A DNA stretch of 64,000 nucleotides from Anaerobacterium chartisolvens (GTDB lineage Bacteria; Bacillota; Clostridia; Acetivibrionales; DSM-27016), in the NCBI RefSeq assembly GCF_003337415.1, contig NZ_QPJT01000019.1:1-64000 (forward strand), written 5' to 3'. Below the pieces are notes generated by a model, which had not been told where the DNA came from, made no database searches, and saw nothing but the letters and a program-made list of their open reading frames with translations. How positions within the stretch are numbered: the first letter of the stretch is position 1; every line of letters starts with the position of its first letter. Positions 24,040 through 34,141 of this stretch are shown here, one piece after another. The translations under genes were made by a program, and so were the position numbers.

Positions 24040-25617
24040 ATGGATAAATTCGGTGCGGAAGGTACTGACAACATAAATAACGATATAATCTATCAGGGCA
24101 GCGGAGCGGAGGACATAGGCATGGATAAGGAGGATACCGGCAGCGCTCGGAATGATATGGATTATATTGCGGACAATAATGTACCGCAACCGGTTGCGGA
24201 GGAGAGTATTCAGCTCGACGGAGAAGCCGGAGATGATTTGTCCGGCTTGGAGGAAAGTGTATATGAAGCCGGTAATAAGCAGGAAGCTATTGAGTCTTGT
24301 GAATCATACAATGATAACGAGAACAGCACTGGAGAGGTCAATTTTATAATGCCGCATGTACAGGTAGAGGAGGAAGCCTCAAAAGATGACTCTAAAAGGA
24401 CACCTGCTTTTTATACCGAAAGATATAAAAAAACATCTTCGCAAAAGGGTGTCGGTGTTATGCAGTTGATACTGGTGGCTTTGATGAGTTCGATTCTCGG
24501 AGGGGTTGTTGTAGGGGCGATGTTTATGTTTATATCGCCGGGTCTTCAGCCGATTGTAAAGGAGTATTTCGGCCAGACATCACGGGAGCCGGCTATGGCT
24601 TCGGCAAACGGCGATACTTATAAAAAGATTGAAATTGAGAAGACCGATTCGGCAGCCACTGCCATAGCAGAAAAGGTAAGCCCATCAATAGTAGGGATAC
24701 GTGTCGTCGGAGTGGGACGGGATATATTCGGTTTTAATACATTGCAGGGAACCTCGGAGGGTTCCGGTATTATAATAAAAAGCGACGGGTATATAATGAC
24801 AAACAACCATGTTATAGCTAATGCCTTGGAAAGCGGGAGCAATGTGCAGACAAGAGGGAGTAAAATAGAGGTTATTTTACCTGATCGAAAGGATAAGCCA
24901 TACACTGCTCGGGTAATAGGAAGGGACCAGAGAACGGATCTTGCGGTACTGAAAATTGACGCGGAAAATTTACCTGCGGCGGAGCTTGGGGATTCCGACA
25001 ATATTAAGGTGGGAGAAATGGCTATAGCTATCGGAAACCCCGGAGGGCTGGAGTTTATGGGTTCTGTAACAGGCGGAATAATAAGCGGTATAAACAGATC
25101 CATAACCGACGACAGCAGTGACGAGCTAAAGCTTATTCAGACAGATGCATCCATTAACCCCGGAAACAGCGGCGGCGCGCTTGTTAATTCAAGCGGGCAG
25201 GTTATAGGCGTAAATAGTGTAAAAATAGCGACACAGGGTTTTGAGGGGCTTGGGTTTGCCATACCGATAAACAAGGCCAAGGAAGTAACAGACAACCTGA
25301 TAGAGTATAAATATGTAAAAGGAAGACCGTACTTGGGAATATGGAGCAATCCTGATTATGATGAGGCTGCGGCAAAGCAGTACAATTTGCCAGTCGGTGT
25401 TCTGGTGGATAAGGTAGAGCCCTTGAGCGGATCATACGATGCAGGCATACAGAGGGGAGATATTATAACCAAGTTTGGGAGCAGGGAAATAAAAAATCTT
25501 GATCAGTTAAATGAAGAGAAAAATAAATATAAGCCCGGTGATAAGGTTACGATGTCAATTTACCGCAAGGGTGAAACTATAAATATAGATGTTGTTCTCT
25601 CAGAACAAAAAAATTAA
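24040..25617 (+). CDS. HtrA/DegP-like membrane-anchored serine protease with PDZ domain
   Basis: The 525-residue protein has an unusually long acidic N-terminal cytoplasmic region (1-140), one transmembrane helix (about 146-170), a trypsin-like domain and one PDZ domain (about 425-520). The catalytic triad is visible: His257 (NNHVI), Asp300 (RTDLAVLKI) and Ser377 (GNSGGALV). It should degrade or refold damaged proteins at the outer face of the membrane. It follows a two-component pair by ~180 bases, probably its regulator. A strong terminator follows. Confidence 0.93.
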   Translation: MDKFGAEGTDNINNDIIYQGSGAEDIGMDKEDTGSARNDMDYIADNNVPQPVAEESIQLDGEAGDDLSGLEESVYEAGNKQEAIESCESYNDNENSTGEVNFIMPHVQVEEEASKDDSKRTPAFYTERYKKTSSQKGVGVMQLILVALMSSILGGVVVGAMFMFISPGLQPIVKEYFGQTSREPAMASANGDTYKKIEIEKTDSAATAIAEKVSPSIVGIRVVGVGRDIFGFNTLQGTSEGSGIIIKSDGYIMTNNHVIANALESGSNVQTRGSKIEVILPDRKDKPYTARVIGRDQRTDLAVLKIDAENLPAAELGDSDNIKVGEMAIAIGNPGGLEFMGSVTGGIISGINRSITDDSSDELKLIQTDASINPGNSGGALVNSSGQVIGVNSVKIATQGFEGLGFAIPINKAKEVTDNLIEYKYVKGRPYLGIWSNPDYDEAAAKQYNLPVGVLVDKVEPLSGSYDAGIQRGDIITKFGSREIKNLDQLNEEKNKYKPGDKVTMSIYRKGETINIDVVLSEQKN

Positions 25618-25634
25618 CACATGGTTAACGAAAA

Positions 25635-25682
25635 CAATACGTTCATATGGTAATATTATCATATGAATGTATTGTTTTTTTT
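25635..25682 (+). terminator. strong rho-independent terminator after the protease gene
   Basis: A 15-bp stem (CAATACGTTCATATG against CATATGAATGTATTG, one G-T pair) carries an 8-base T tail. The following 200 bases to 25892 are AT-rich with no gene. Confidence 0.92.
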
Positions 25683-25892
25683 ACATTTAAAAAAATATAT
25701 AAAAATAGAGGATTTTATATATGCATGTAGAATATACATAAATATACATATTTGTATCACATCATTTTAGTATACGTTTTTTAATATTTGTGTTTGGAAG
25801 TAGCTTTGAAAGTTGTTTTATTTGTAAACATATAGGCTTATGAGGATGTTTGTCTGGCGGTGAGGCATTAACATGCTTCAAGGGGGAATAGA

Positions 25893-27341
25893 ATGAAAAG
25901 TAAGCTTTGTGAACTGTATGTGATAAAATATATTATCATGATGTTTATTTTGTCTGCTACCCTTTTATATATGTACTATAAAGGGAATATTGATACTCGT
26001 GCAATAGTTTTATGTGTTGCCGCGGTATTCATTATGGAAATACTACTTGATCTGTTTTCAGAGAAATACAGAAGTGGCTCGGAGAATTCGCAAAGAGATG
26101 AGGTAGGGGTAGTAAAAGGCTTTTTACATAAAACGGCGGGTATGAGAAATGAGCTTAAGGTTAAAAATGAAGAGCTTAAGGCTTTGAGGGACATTTCTGA
26201 AATTATAACCTCTACCTTTGAGGTTAAAATTATTACCGAATATATATATGAGATTTTCAATAAATTTGCAGGGTGTGACAGGTACCTCATAGCTTTTGCG
26301 GATAAATGCTCGGAGCAATTAATTTTTAAATATGAATTCGGCACCATAATATTAAATGAGACGGGAGATTTTGTAGATCAGGAATCTATAGTGGCAAAAT
26401 GCTATGAAAGCAAAAGAACGCTTATTGCACTGAATTCATTTATAAAAAGCAGGAATACTGCGGGGGATAAAATTGCCATACCTTTAAGTGTCTCAGGGGA
26501 GACTGTGGGAGTTATTTTTATTGAAAGCGGAAGTGCCTATTCGTTTGAAAAGCTAAATATAAGCTTTTTAGAGAATCTCGCGGTTTATGCCGCTATTTCA
26601 ATAAAAAATGCCGAGCTGTTTAACAATCTGTATGAGCAGAAGCAGGAGATTGAAGCCCTGTATGAAGAAACAACCGCTGTTAACGAGGAGCTCAACTCTT
26701 ATATAAACCAGTTAAATAAAACCAAGGAGGAGCTCAAAAGTAAAAACGATGAGCTTATTGCATATTACAATGAAATACATACGGCATATTTACAGACGGT
26801 TACCGCGCTTTCAAACTCCATAGAGGCAAAGGATGCTTATACAAGAGGGCACTGCCAGAGAGTTATGGAGATTTCCTGCGAGCTTGGAAAGAGGCTTGGA
26901 ATGAGTGAAAGTGAAATTGAGGATTTAAGATATGTTGCAATACTGCATGATATAGGTAAAATAGGAGTTCCCGCAAGGATATTAAATAAGCAGGGGAAAT
27001 TGACCGATGATGAATATAATGATATAAAAAAGCACCCTTTAATTGCATATAATATATTAAAGGATGTAGAATTTATTAAGGGAGGGCTGGACGGCATTCT
27101 CCAGCATCATGAGAGATATGACGGCAAGGGATACCCGTATGGCATTAAAGGAGAAGGGATATGCAAGCTGGGGAGGATACTTTGCATAGCCGATGCGTTT
27201 GACGCTATGACGAGCGACAGGCCTTACAGAAAGGCCATGTCAATGAGGGAGGCTGTTAGTGAAATAGAAAGGTGCAAGGGAAGCCAATTTGATCCCTATA
27301 TTGCATCCGAATTTATACAATTAAGCAAGCAAATTATATAA
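25893..27341 (+). CDS. membrane GAF/HD-GYP protein, cyclic-di-GMP phosphodiesterase-like
   Basis: The 482-residue protein has two N-terminal transmembrane helices (about 10-28 and 35-55), a GAF domain (about 95-235), a coiled coil (about 245-295) and an HD-GYP domain (about 300-480). The metal-binding HD lies at ILHDIGKIG near 352, and HHERYDGKGYPYG near 403-415 carries an intact GYP motif. This family hydrolyses cyclic di-GMP. A GGDEF gene about 4.6 kb away could supply the substrate. It has its own terminator and stands alone. Confidence 0.9.
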   Translation: MKSKLCELYVIKYIIMMFILSATLLYMYYKGNIDTRAIVLCVAAVFIMEILLDLFSEKYRSGSENSQRDEVGVVKGFLHKTAGMRNELKVKNEELKALRDISEIITSTFEVKIITEYIYEIFNKFAGCDRYLIAFADKCSEQLIFKYEFGTIILNETGDFVDQESIVAKCYESKRTLIALNSFIKSRNTAGDKIAIPLSVSGETVGVIFIESGSAYSFEKLNISFLENLAVYAAISIKNAELFNNLYEQKQEIEALYEETTAVNEELNSYINQLNKTKEELKSKNDELIAYYNEIHTAYLQTVTALSNSIEAKDAYTRGHCQRVMEISCELGKRLGMSESEIEDLRYVAILHDIGKIGVPARILNKQGKLTDDEYNDIKKHPLIAYNILKDVEFIKGGLDGILQHHERYDGKGYPYGIKGEGICKLGRILCIADAFDAMTSDRPYRKAMSMREAVSEIERCKGSQFDPYIASEFIQLSKQII

Positions 27342-27398
27342 TGTGGTGTTTATAGGATATTATACCAGTGAAGAATAGCTGAATTGTGCGGGATTAAT

Positions 27399-27429
27399 GC
27401 CATCTGGCTTTGGCGGGATGGCGTTTTTT
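27399..27429 (+). terminator. rho-independent terminator after the HD-GYP gene
   Basis: GCCATC and GATGGC enclose a short loop and are followed by a G and six T. Confidence 0.75.
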
Positions 27430-27508
27430 ACTATATAAATGCCTGTATATTTACATCGCGGGCGTTAAGACAAAGAATAAGAACAATATATCAATAGGGG
27501 GTAAACAA

Positions 27509-28978
27509 ATGCAAAAAAACAGTGGTTTGAAAATATTATTTGTTTCGGTTGAAGTTTCTCCATTTGCCAAGACAGGCGGTTTGGCCGATGTTGCGGGTTC
27601 TCTTCCTCAGGTGCTTGCGTCAATGGGCAATGACATAAGGGTTGTTATGCCGCAGTATAAAATTATCAAAAGTCCCATGGAATATGTAACGGATTTTGAG
27701 GTTATGGTTGATTTTAAAAAGGAAACCTGTATAGTAAAGGGAACCGAAGTGCCTATTGGCCCAAGGAAGCAAAACGGAAGTATGACTGTATATTTTATAG
27801 GAAATTATCATTACTACGACAGGGAAGGGATATATTGCTATCCTGACGATGGAGAGCGCTTTGCTTTTTTTTGCAGTGCGGTGCTTAAGATGCTTCCTAA
27901 AATAGATTTTAAGCCGGATATAATACACTGCAATGACTGGCATACCGGGCCGATATGCATGATTTTAAAGGAAAACTATAAGGACGACCCGTTTTACAGC
28001 GGAATATCCACTGTCTACACAGTTCATAATCTGGAGTATCAAGGGAATTTCTGGGCTGAGGCATATAAATTATTTAATGTGGGGAGAGGGGTTCTTGACT
28101 CCGATAAAGCAGAATTTTATGGGGAATTCAGTTTTATGAAGGCTGGGCTTGTATACTGTGATAAAATTAGTACTGTAAGTGAAGCTTACGCACGTGAAAT
28201 ACAAACTCCGGAGTATGGTGAAAAGCTGGAGGGACTGCTTAAAAAAAGAGAAAAAGATCTTTTCGGAATAATTAATGGAATAAGCTATAATGATTTCAAC
28301 CCGCAAAAGGATAAAAGCATATATAAAAATTTTAATGCTAAAACGGTGCATAATAAGAGAGAGAATAAATATGACCTTCAAAGGGAATTGGGGCTTCCTG
28401 TAGGAGATATGCCGGTAGCAGGCCTTATTTCCAGACTTACGGGACAAAAAGGGCTGGAGCTCATCATTGAATCGCTTGATGAAATTATGGCAGAGCAGGA
28501 CATGCAATTTATTCTTCTTGGCTCAGGTGACGCACATTATGAGGAGGCTTTTAAAAATGCCGCAATCAAGTACCCCGATAGGATTTCGGCAAATATAGTA
28601 TTTAATGTCGAGCTGGCACAAAAAATATACGCGGGGTGTGATATCTTTCTTATGCCGTCTAAATTTGAGCCCTGCGGCTTAGGGCAGATGATTAGCTTGA
28701 GATATGGTACCGTTCCAGTAGTCAGAGCTGTGGGCGGACTGGCAGACACGGTAATTGATTTTGATGAGGATAATGAAAACGGAAACGGTTTTTCATTTAC
28801 GGAATTTACCGCCGAGGCGTTTTATGAGGCACTAAACAGGGCACTGAGGCTATACGCTGAGGAGCCGGAGAAGTGGTACAAGCTTATTGAAAAGGGCATG
28901 GGGTGTAATTTTTCATGGACCACTCCTGCAAAAAAATATATGAAGCTATACCAGACGGCATTAAAGGATGAAGCTTAA
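27509..28978 (+). CDS. glgA: glycogen synthase (ADP-glucose type)
   Basis: The 489-residue GT5 enzyme extends alpha-1,4-glucan from ADP-glucose. It opens LKILFVSVEVSPFAKTGGLA, which includes the KTGGL sugar-nucleotide loop. The C-terminal Rossmann half shows LISRLTGQKG, the PSKFEPCGLGQM catalytic segment and VRAVGGLADTV. ATG 27509 follows AGGGGG. No other glg gene lies beside it. Glycogen is a known carbon store in cellulolytic and spore-forming clostridia. Confidence 0.95.
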   Translation: MQKNSGLKILFVSVEVSPFAKTGGLADVAGSLPQVLASMGNDIRVVMPQYKIIKSPMEYVTDFEVMVDFKKETCIVKGTEVPIGPRKQNGSMTVYFIGNYHYYDREGIYCYPDDGERFAFFCSAVLKMLPKIDFKPDIIHCNDWHTGPICMILKENYKDDPFYSGISTVYTVHNLEYQGNFWAEAYKLFNVGRGVLDSDKAEFYGEFSFMKAGLVYCDKISTVSEAYAREIQTPEYGEKLEGLLKKREKDLFGIINGISYNDFNPQKDKSIYKNFNAKTVHNKRENKYDLQRELGLPVGDMPVAGLISRLTGQKGLELIIESLDEIMAEQDMQFILLGSGDAHYEEAFKNAAIKYPDRISANIVFNVELAQKIYAGCDIFLMPSKFEPCGLGQMISLRYGTVPVVRAVGGLADTVIDFDEDNENGNGFSFTEFTAEAFYEALNRALRLYAEEPEKWYKLIEKGMGCNFSWTTPAKKYMKLYQTALKDEA

Positions 28979-29014
28979 GAATATAAAATTCAGCACATAA
29001 AGAGGACTATATGT

Positions 29015-29650
29015 ATGAATGAAAACGAACGTATCGACAACATAATAAAAGAATTTGATTTGCTGTATAATGATGCACAGTGTTCTCTCGAGTACAAGGA
29101 CCCGCTCCAATTGTTGATATCAACCCAGCTTGCTGCACAATGCACCGATGCAAGGGTTAATATGGTAACTGAGACTTTATTCCAAAAATATAAAAATGTG
29201 TTTGATTTTGCGGGCGCAGATATAGAAGAGCTGGAGCAGGATATAAGGTCTACAGGCTTTTATAGAAACAAAGCCCGGAATATAATAAACTGCTGCCGTA
29301 TGCTTATTGAAAAATATGACGGCAGGGTGCCGGGGAATATGGATGACCTGCTAAAGCTCCCCGGAGTGGGGCGTAAAACCGCAAATCTGGTGCTTGGAGA
29401 TATTTTCGGCATACCGGGAATTGTGGTTGACACACATGCAAAAAGGCTTGCAAACAGAATAGGACTTACACAAAACAGTGACCCTGAAAAAATAGAATAT
29501 GATTTAATGGATATAATACCCAGAGAATATTGGAGCAAATTCTGCCACCAGCTTGTATACCATGGGAGGGCTGTTTGCGTGGCAAGAAAGCCCCAATGCG
29601 GCATATGCACCATAAAAAGCTATTGCGACTATTATAAAACTCTAAAATAG
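29015..29650 (+). CDS. nth: endonuclease III (base-excision DNA glycosylase/AP lyase)
   Basis: The 211-residue enzyme removes oxidised pyrimidines. It has the helix-hairpin-helix LPGVGRKTANLVLGD with the catalytic lysine (about 114-128), the VVDTHAKRLANRIGL segment with the catalytic aspartate, and the 4Fe-4S loop C-x6-C-x2-C-x5-C near the C-terminus. It lies 36 bases after glgA and may be cotranscribed. Confidence 0.95.
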   Translation: MNENERIDNIIKEFDLLYNDAQCSLEYKDPLQLLISTQLAAQCTDARVNMVTETLFQKYKNVFDFAGADIEELEQDIRSTGFYRNKARNIINCCRMLIEKYDGRVPGNMDDLLKLPGVGRKTANLVLGDIFGIPGIVVDTHAKRLANRIGLTQNSDPEKIEYDLMDIIPREYWSKFCHQLVYHGRAVCVARKPQCGICTIKSYCDYYKTLK

Positions 29651-29796
29651 AGGGTTTTTAAGCCTGTTTTTGAAAAACTGAATAAAAGAGAAGGATTTTG
29701 AAGCTTAGTGTCGAAATTTAATTAGTTATGATAATGGTATATTTTTGTGCTTGAGCATAATTAAATTTAAAATATTATTTTACATGAGGTGTGTGT

Positions 29797-31884
29797 ATGG
29801 CTGTCAATGCGGGTCAATCGCGTAAAGAAGAAAAGAAAAAAAATATTATTCGGTTGAACAAGCAGACAGAGGTCAAAAAGCCTGCTGCTGACGCAAGGGG
29901 CACTATAGAGCCCCAGGATATTATATTTGCTCTGGACATAGGGACCAGAACTGTCGTTGGAATCGTGGGAGTGCCCGAAGGAAATAAATTTAAGGTCATT
30001 GCATCTGAGGTAGTGGAGCATAAAAACAGGGCAATGCTTGACGGGCAAATCCATAATATAGGACAGGTGGCAGAGGTAGCCGGAGAGGTAAAGGGGAGGC
30101 TTGAGAAAAAGCTGGGCTTTGCTTTGACAAAGGTAGCTATAGCGGCTGCGGGAAGGGTTTTGCGCACATGTGAAATAACCGTTCACAGGGATACGGATTC
30201 GTCAAAGGAAATAGACAGGGCCACTGTCGGCAGTATAGAAATGGAAGGAATACAGATGGCCCAGCTCAAGCTGGATGATGAAATGTCTCAGGAGGAGAAG
30301 ACGCAGTTTTATTGTGTTGGATACAGCGTCATAAATTATTATTTAAACGGGTATATCATTTCTTCTCTTGAGGGGCATAAGGCAAAAAAAATAGGGGTAG
30401 ATATTCTGGCCACGTTTTTGCCCCACATAGTAGTTGACAGTCTTTATACTGTAATGAATAAGATAGGCCTTGAGGTTGTAAGCCTTACCCTTGAGCCCAT
30501 TGCCGCTATAAATGTTACAATCCCCAAGGATCTCAGGCTTTTGAATCTGGCGCTTGTGGATATTGGTGCAGGCACTTCTGATATTGCGCTTACAAAGGAT
30601 GGAAGTGTTATTGCGTATGGAATGGCGCCTATTGCGGGGGATGAAATTACTGAAAAAATAGCTCAAAATTACCTTGTAGATTTCATTACGGCTGAAAAAA
30701 TAAAAATTTCATTATCCTCAAGTAACGATAAAGTCAGCTTTACCGATATACTGGGGAAAAAGCATACCGTAGACATAGAGGATGTTCGCAACGCTGTGAA
30801 TCCCTCCATTCTTTTTTTGGCGGAGACCATATCCGGCAAAATCCTTGAGTACAATAAAAAGGCCCCCAATGCAATTTTTTTAATAGGAGGGGGCAGCCGT
30901 ATACCCGGACTTACAGACATGATTGCCGACAGCCTTAAAATACCTAGGGAAAGGGTTGCGGTAAGGGGAAGGGATATAATACAGAATGTCAAATTCAACG
31001 GAAGAAAGCTGTCGGGCCCTGAATCGGTTACGCCTGTGGGAATAGCGGTTACAGCTATGATTCAGCGCGGTCAGGACTTTTTGGAGGTAACCGTAAATGA
31101 AAGCAAAATTCGCCTTTTCAATTCCAGAAGGATGACTGTTGCCGATGCATTAATACTGATGGGCTTTAACCCCGGGCAGTTGATCGGAAGATCTGGAAAG
31201 AGCCTTTCCTTTGAGCTGAACGGAGTAAAAAAGACTATACGGGGAGAATACGGAAGGGCTGCCGAAATATTTGTAAACGGTATGCCGGGAAATCTTGAGA
31301 CAGTTTTAAAGCATGATGACTATATTAAAATAAATCCCGCGGAAAACGGAAGAGATGCTGAAATAAAGGCCGGGGATGTGATGAGCATGTCGGCGGGAAG
31401 GGTTTATTTGAATGGAGCTGCCACAGACATTGCTTCGAAAGTCTATATAAATCAAAAGCCTGCCGGAAGGGAGAGCATAATCTGTGAGGGTGATGCTGTG
31501 CAGGTAAGCTGTATAAAGACCCTTTCGGATTTAATTGAATTTTATGAGATGGATAAAGACGGCTATGATTTTTCAGTCAACGGACAAAAAGAAGAAATGC
31601 ATTATATTCTGAAAGATGACGATGCCGTTGAGGTTATAAAAAAATCTGAAAATAAGGCCGAGGTTTTTGATTTAACAAATGCCTTTAGTGTTACAATCAA
31701 TGGCAAAAGCACTTTGCTGCCTGATAAGAAAAGCCAATACATATTTGTGGATATTTTTAACTATATTGAGTTTGACTTGTCAAAGCCTCAGGGCAGTATA
31801 GCTTTAAAGCTTAATGGAAATCAAGCTGCCTTCACTGACAAAATTGAGTCTGGGGATATTATCGACATATACTGGGAGAAATAG
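29797..31884 (+). CDS. FtsA-like actin-fold ATPase with C-terminal extension
   Basis: The 695-residue protein contains an FtsA/PilM-type fold. DIGTRTVVG near residue 48 is the first phosphate loop, an SHS2-type insert follows, then LVDIGAGTSDIAL is the second phosphate loop and FLIGGGSRIPGL the adenosine motif. About 260 extra residues after the ATPase contain repeated short beta-grasp-like segments absent from classical FtsA. ATG 29797 is favoured over GTG 29791 by distance to GAGGT. It is not in a dcw cluster, so the primary ftsA is probably elsewhere. A cytoskeletal or envelope-assembly role is inferred. Confidence 0.8.
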   Translation: MAVNAGQSRKEEKKKNIIRLNKQTEVKKPAADARGTIEPQDIIFALDIGTRTVVGIVGVPEGNKFKVIASEVVEHKNRAMLDGQIHNIGQVAEVAGEVKGRLEKKLGFALTKVAIAAAGRVLRTCEITVHRDTDSSKEIDRATVGSIEMEGIQMAQLKLDDEMSQEEKTQFYCVGYSVINYYLNGYIISSLEGHKAKKIGVDILATFLPHIVVDSLYTVMNKIGLEVVSLTLEPIAAINVTIPKDLRLLNLALVDIGAGTSDIALTKDGSVIAYGMAPIAGDEITEKIAQNYLVDFITAEKIKISLSSSNDKVSFTDILGKKHTVDIEDVRNAVNPSILFLAETISGKILEYNKKAPNAIFLIGGGSRIPGLTDMIADSLKIPRERVAVRGRDIIQNVKFNGRKLSGPESVTPVGIAVTAMIQRGQDFLEVTVNESKIRLFNSRRMTVADALILMGFNPGQLIGRSGKSLSFELNGVKKTIRGEYGRAAEIFVNGMPGNLETVLKHDDYIKINPAENGRDAEIKAGDVMSMSAGRVYLNGAATDIASKVYINQKPAGRESIICEGDAVQVSCIKTLSDLIEFYEMDKDGYDFSVNGQKEEMHYILKDDDAVEVIKKSENKAEVFDLTNAFSVTINGKSTLLPDKKSQYIFVDIFNYIEFDLSKPQGSIALKLNGNQAAFTDKIESGDIIDIYWEK

Positions 31885-31929
31885 TCCGGTTGTATAAATT
31901 TTGATATAGGGGTAGAAGGGTGTGTTCTT

Positions 31930-33615
31930 GTGGATAGGGTTGATAAATACGATCAGATGTATTTAGAGCTTGGGTTTGCTTTTATATTGATAGGCTTTTT
32001 TTACATTGCTGTACATGATGTTTTATTTGCTGCCCACAGCATATTATTATATCATTTGCTCTTCTTTGCTTTTATAATGGTTTACACATACTTAAAGCAT
32101 TATATGGTAAAGAAGAATATTTTCAAGAGGGAAAGGCTTATATTTGTTTTTAAAATCATGGACATAAGCTTTTTTTCGTTTGGTATAGTGTATCTTAACA
32201 TAGGAGAATGGGCATATATATTTACAATCCTTATTCTTGCTTTTACCAGTCTGGTTAAGGGTAAACGACAGGGCTTGCTTCTGGTTGCAATATTAATAGT
32301 TACCACCTTTCTTATTTATATATCCTACAATATTTCTGTATCCAATCAGAGAATATTGCTTGTTGAATTTTTCACATCACAGCTTTTTTTCCAGATGCTG
32401 TTTTATTACATAACAGTTATACTTTTTGTAATGATATGCAGCAAGATCCAGAGGAACAATATGGAAAACGAAGAGGAGAACAAGAAGCTGCTGGCACAGC
32501 TTGAGGAAAAGTATCAGCAGCTTGAGGCGGCTCAGGATGAAATAAAAATTCATTACGGAAAATTAAAGGACACAAACATAAAGCTTGAGGACACAAACAA
32601 AAAATTGACAAGCAGTATTGCGGAGTTTTATACCTTGCAGCAAATTACTCAGGCAATAAGCTCAATATTTGATATAAATGAGCTTTTGAAGTATGTGAAT
32701 GACATAATTCTGGGAGTTATGGGGGTAAGCTATTCCACAATAATACTTTACGATGAGAAAAAGTCGAAATTAACGGTGCATACTACCAACATTAAGAATA
32801 AAGAGGAGCTTGATATTTTAAACAACAACATCAACTGCAATATCCTCATGAACGCTCTGAACAATTCAAAGCCCATTATCGAAAACTTTGCCGACTCCGA
32901 CGAGTATGTTTTTACGGATGGTAGAGATGTTAATTCCCTCATTTGCGTACCGCTGAGTACAAAAACAAGAAAGTTCGGGCTGGTGCTTATAGAACAGAAA
33001 TATTATGGTGCTTTTGACGACGAAAATGTAAGGCTTTTAGATATAATAGGGCAGCAGGTGGGCATTGCATTGGAAAATGCCGAGCTGTACCAAAAAATGC
33101 ATGAGCTGGCCACTATTGACGGACTTACGGGTATTTACAACAGGCTTTATTTTCAGGAAAGGCTTCAAAAGGAATTTTCAAAAGCACAGAAGGGTGGGTA
33201 TAATCTTTCTGTTGCCATATTTGACATAGACCATTTTAAAAGATTTAATGATACCTTCGGACATTTATTCGGAGACAAGGTATTAAAAAGCATAGCCGGT
33301 ACGGTGAAGGATTTTTTGAGAAGCACCGATGTTTTTGCCAGATACGGAGGAGAGGAGTTCATAATACTTTTTCCCCGCACAAGCACCGAGGAGGCGTATG
33401 AAAAGGTTGAAGCCTTAAGGAAAAAAATAAACCAGCACAGTATAAAGGATAACCTTGTTACAGCCTGTGTCACCGTCAGCTTTGGCATAGCATGCTTTCC
33501 TGAGAGCGCCGTTACGGAAAGTGAGTTTATAAGAAAAGCGGATGATGCCTTGTATGCCGCTAAAAATGCAGGAAGAAACTGTGTGAAGGTTGCGGATGTA
33601 TGGATAAGGGAATGA
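31930..33615 (+). CDS. membrane GAF-GGDEF diguanylate cyclase
   Basis: The 561-residue protein has about six N-terminal transmembrane helices (residues 15-175), a coiled coil (about 180-235), a GAF domain (about 240-390) and a GGDEF domain (about 395-555). The active-site motif is GGEEF at 473-477, with an intact allosteric I-site RSTD at 464-467. It should make cyclic di-GMP under product inhibition. It starts with GTG and follows the FtsA-like gene by 45 bases. The HD-GYP protein at 25.9 kb is the plausible antagonist. Confidence 0.9.
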   Translation: MDRVDKYDQMYLELGFAFILIGFFYIAVHDVLFAAHSILLYHLLFFAFIMVYTYLKHYMVKKNIFKRERLIFVFKIMDISFFSFGIVYLNIGEWAYIFTILILAFTSLVKGKRQGLLLVAILIVTTFLIYISYNISVSNQRILLVEFFTSQLFFQMLFYYITVILFVMICSKIQRNNMENEEENKKLLAQLEEKYQQLEAAQDEIKIHYGKLKDTNIKLEDTNKKLTSSIAEFYTLQQITQAISSIFDINELLKYVNDIILGVMGVSYSTIILYDEKKSKLTVHTTNIKNKEELDILNNNINCNILMNALNNSKPIIENFADSDEYVFTDGRDVNSLICVPLSTKTRKFGLVLIEQKYYGAFDDENVRLLDIIGQQVGIALENAELYQKMHELATIDGLTGIYNRLYFQERLQKEFSKAQKGGYNLSVAIFDIDHFKRFNDTFGHLFGDKVLKSIAGTVKDFLRSTDVFARYGGEEFIILFPRTSTEEAYEKVEALRKKINQHSIKDNLVTACVTVSFGIACFPESAVTESEFIRKADDALYAAKNAGRNCVKVADVWIRE

Positions 33616-33685
33616 TGAATTTTCACCAAAAACAGACTTTTGGAATATATTAAAATATGGATGCGTTTTTGAGAGGAGTGTGCAT

Positions 33686-33757
33686 ATGAAAATAATGGTG
33701 GTAAAAATGCCGAGATTTTTTGGAAATATAATTAAAAAGGTACTTAGGATGGGATAA
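33686..33757 (+). CDS. spoVM: stage V sporulation protein M (23-residue membrane-curvature peptide)
   Basis: The 23-codon frame encodes MKIMVVKMPRFFGNIIKKVL ending in RMG, preceded by GAGAGGAG nine bases upstream. It matches the SpoVM pattern (MK, hydrophobic residues, K, invariant Pro9, then a basic amphipathic helix). SpoVM recognises the convex forespore surface and anchors the spore coat basement layer. It lies next to rpmB, as spoVM does in Bacillus subtilis, but convergent with it here. It is too short for ordinary gene callers. Confidence 0.85.
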   Translation: MKIMVVKMPRFFGNIIKKVLRMG

Positions 33758-33760
33758 ATC

Positions 33761-33794
33761 AAAATAAAAGAAGCATATATGCTTCTTTTATTTT
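33761..33794. terminator. bidirectional terminator between spoVM and rpmB
   Basis: A perfect 34-bp palindrome centred between AAGCATA and TATGCTT, flanked by A-rich and T-rich arms on both sides, ends both convergent genes. Confidence 0.92.
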
Positions 33795-33804
33795 AGTTTA
33801 TTCT

Positions 33805-33993
33805 TTAGACTGCCCTTGTAACCTTGTTGGAACGAAGGCACCTTGTACAAACATGTGCTGATTTGGTAGTACCATTATCAACGATTTTAACCTTTTTAAC
33901 GTTAGGCTTCCAAGATCTGTTTGTTTTTCTGTTTGAATGACTTACACTTAAGCCGAAACGAACATCCTTACTGCATATATCACATTTTGCCAT
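33805..33993 (-). CDS. rpmB: 50S ribosomal protein L28
   Basis: The 62-residue protein begins MAKCDICSKDVRFGLSVSHS and has paired cysteines (CDIC and CTRC) of the zinc-binding L28 type. The C-terminal KVTRAV is typical. AGGAGGTG precedes the start. The 5' side (33994-34141) is AT-rich and presumably holds its promoter. Confidence 0.97.
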   Translation of the reverse strand: MAKCDICSKDVRFGLSVSHSNRKTNRSWKPNVKKVKIVDNGTTKSAHVCTRCLRSNKVTRAV

Positions 33994-34141
33994 TTATAGT
34001 TACACCTCCTTCTAAGTGTGGAGAAATAGTATACTTACTTAAAATTAACATGTACTTTAAAAATCAAAGCAATAACTATTTTAACATATAATAAGGAAAT
34101 ACCGCAAGTTTTTTTTACGAGTTTATAAAAAAATAGAAAAT

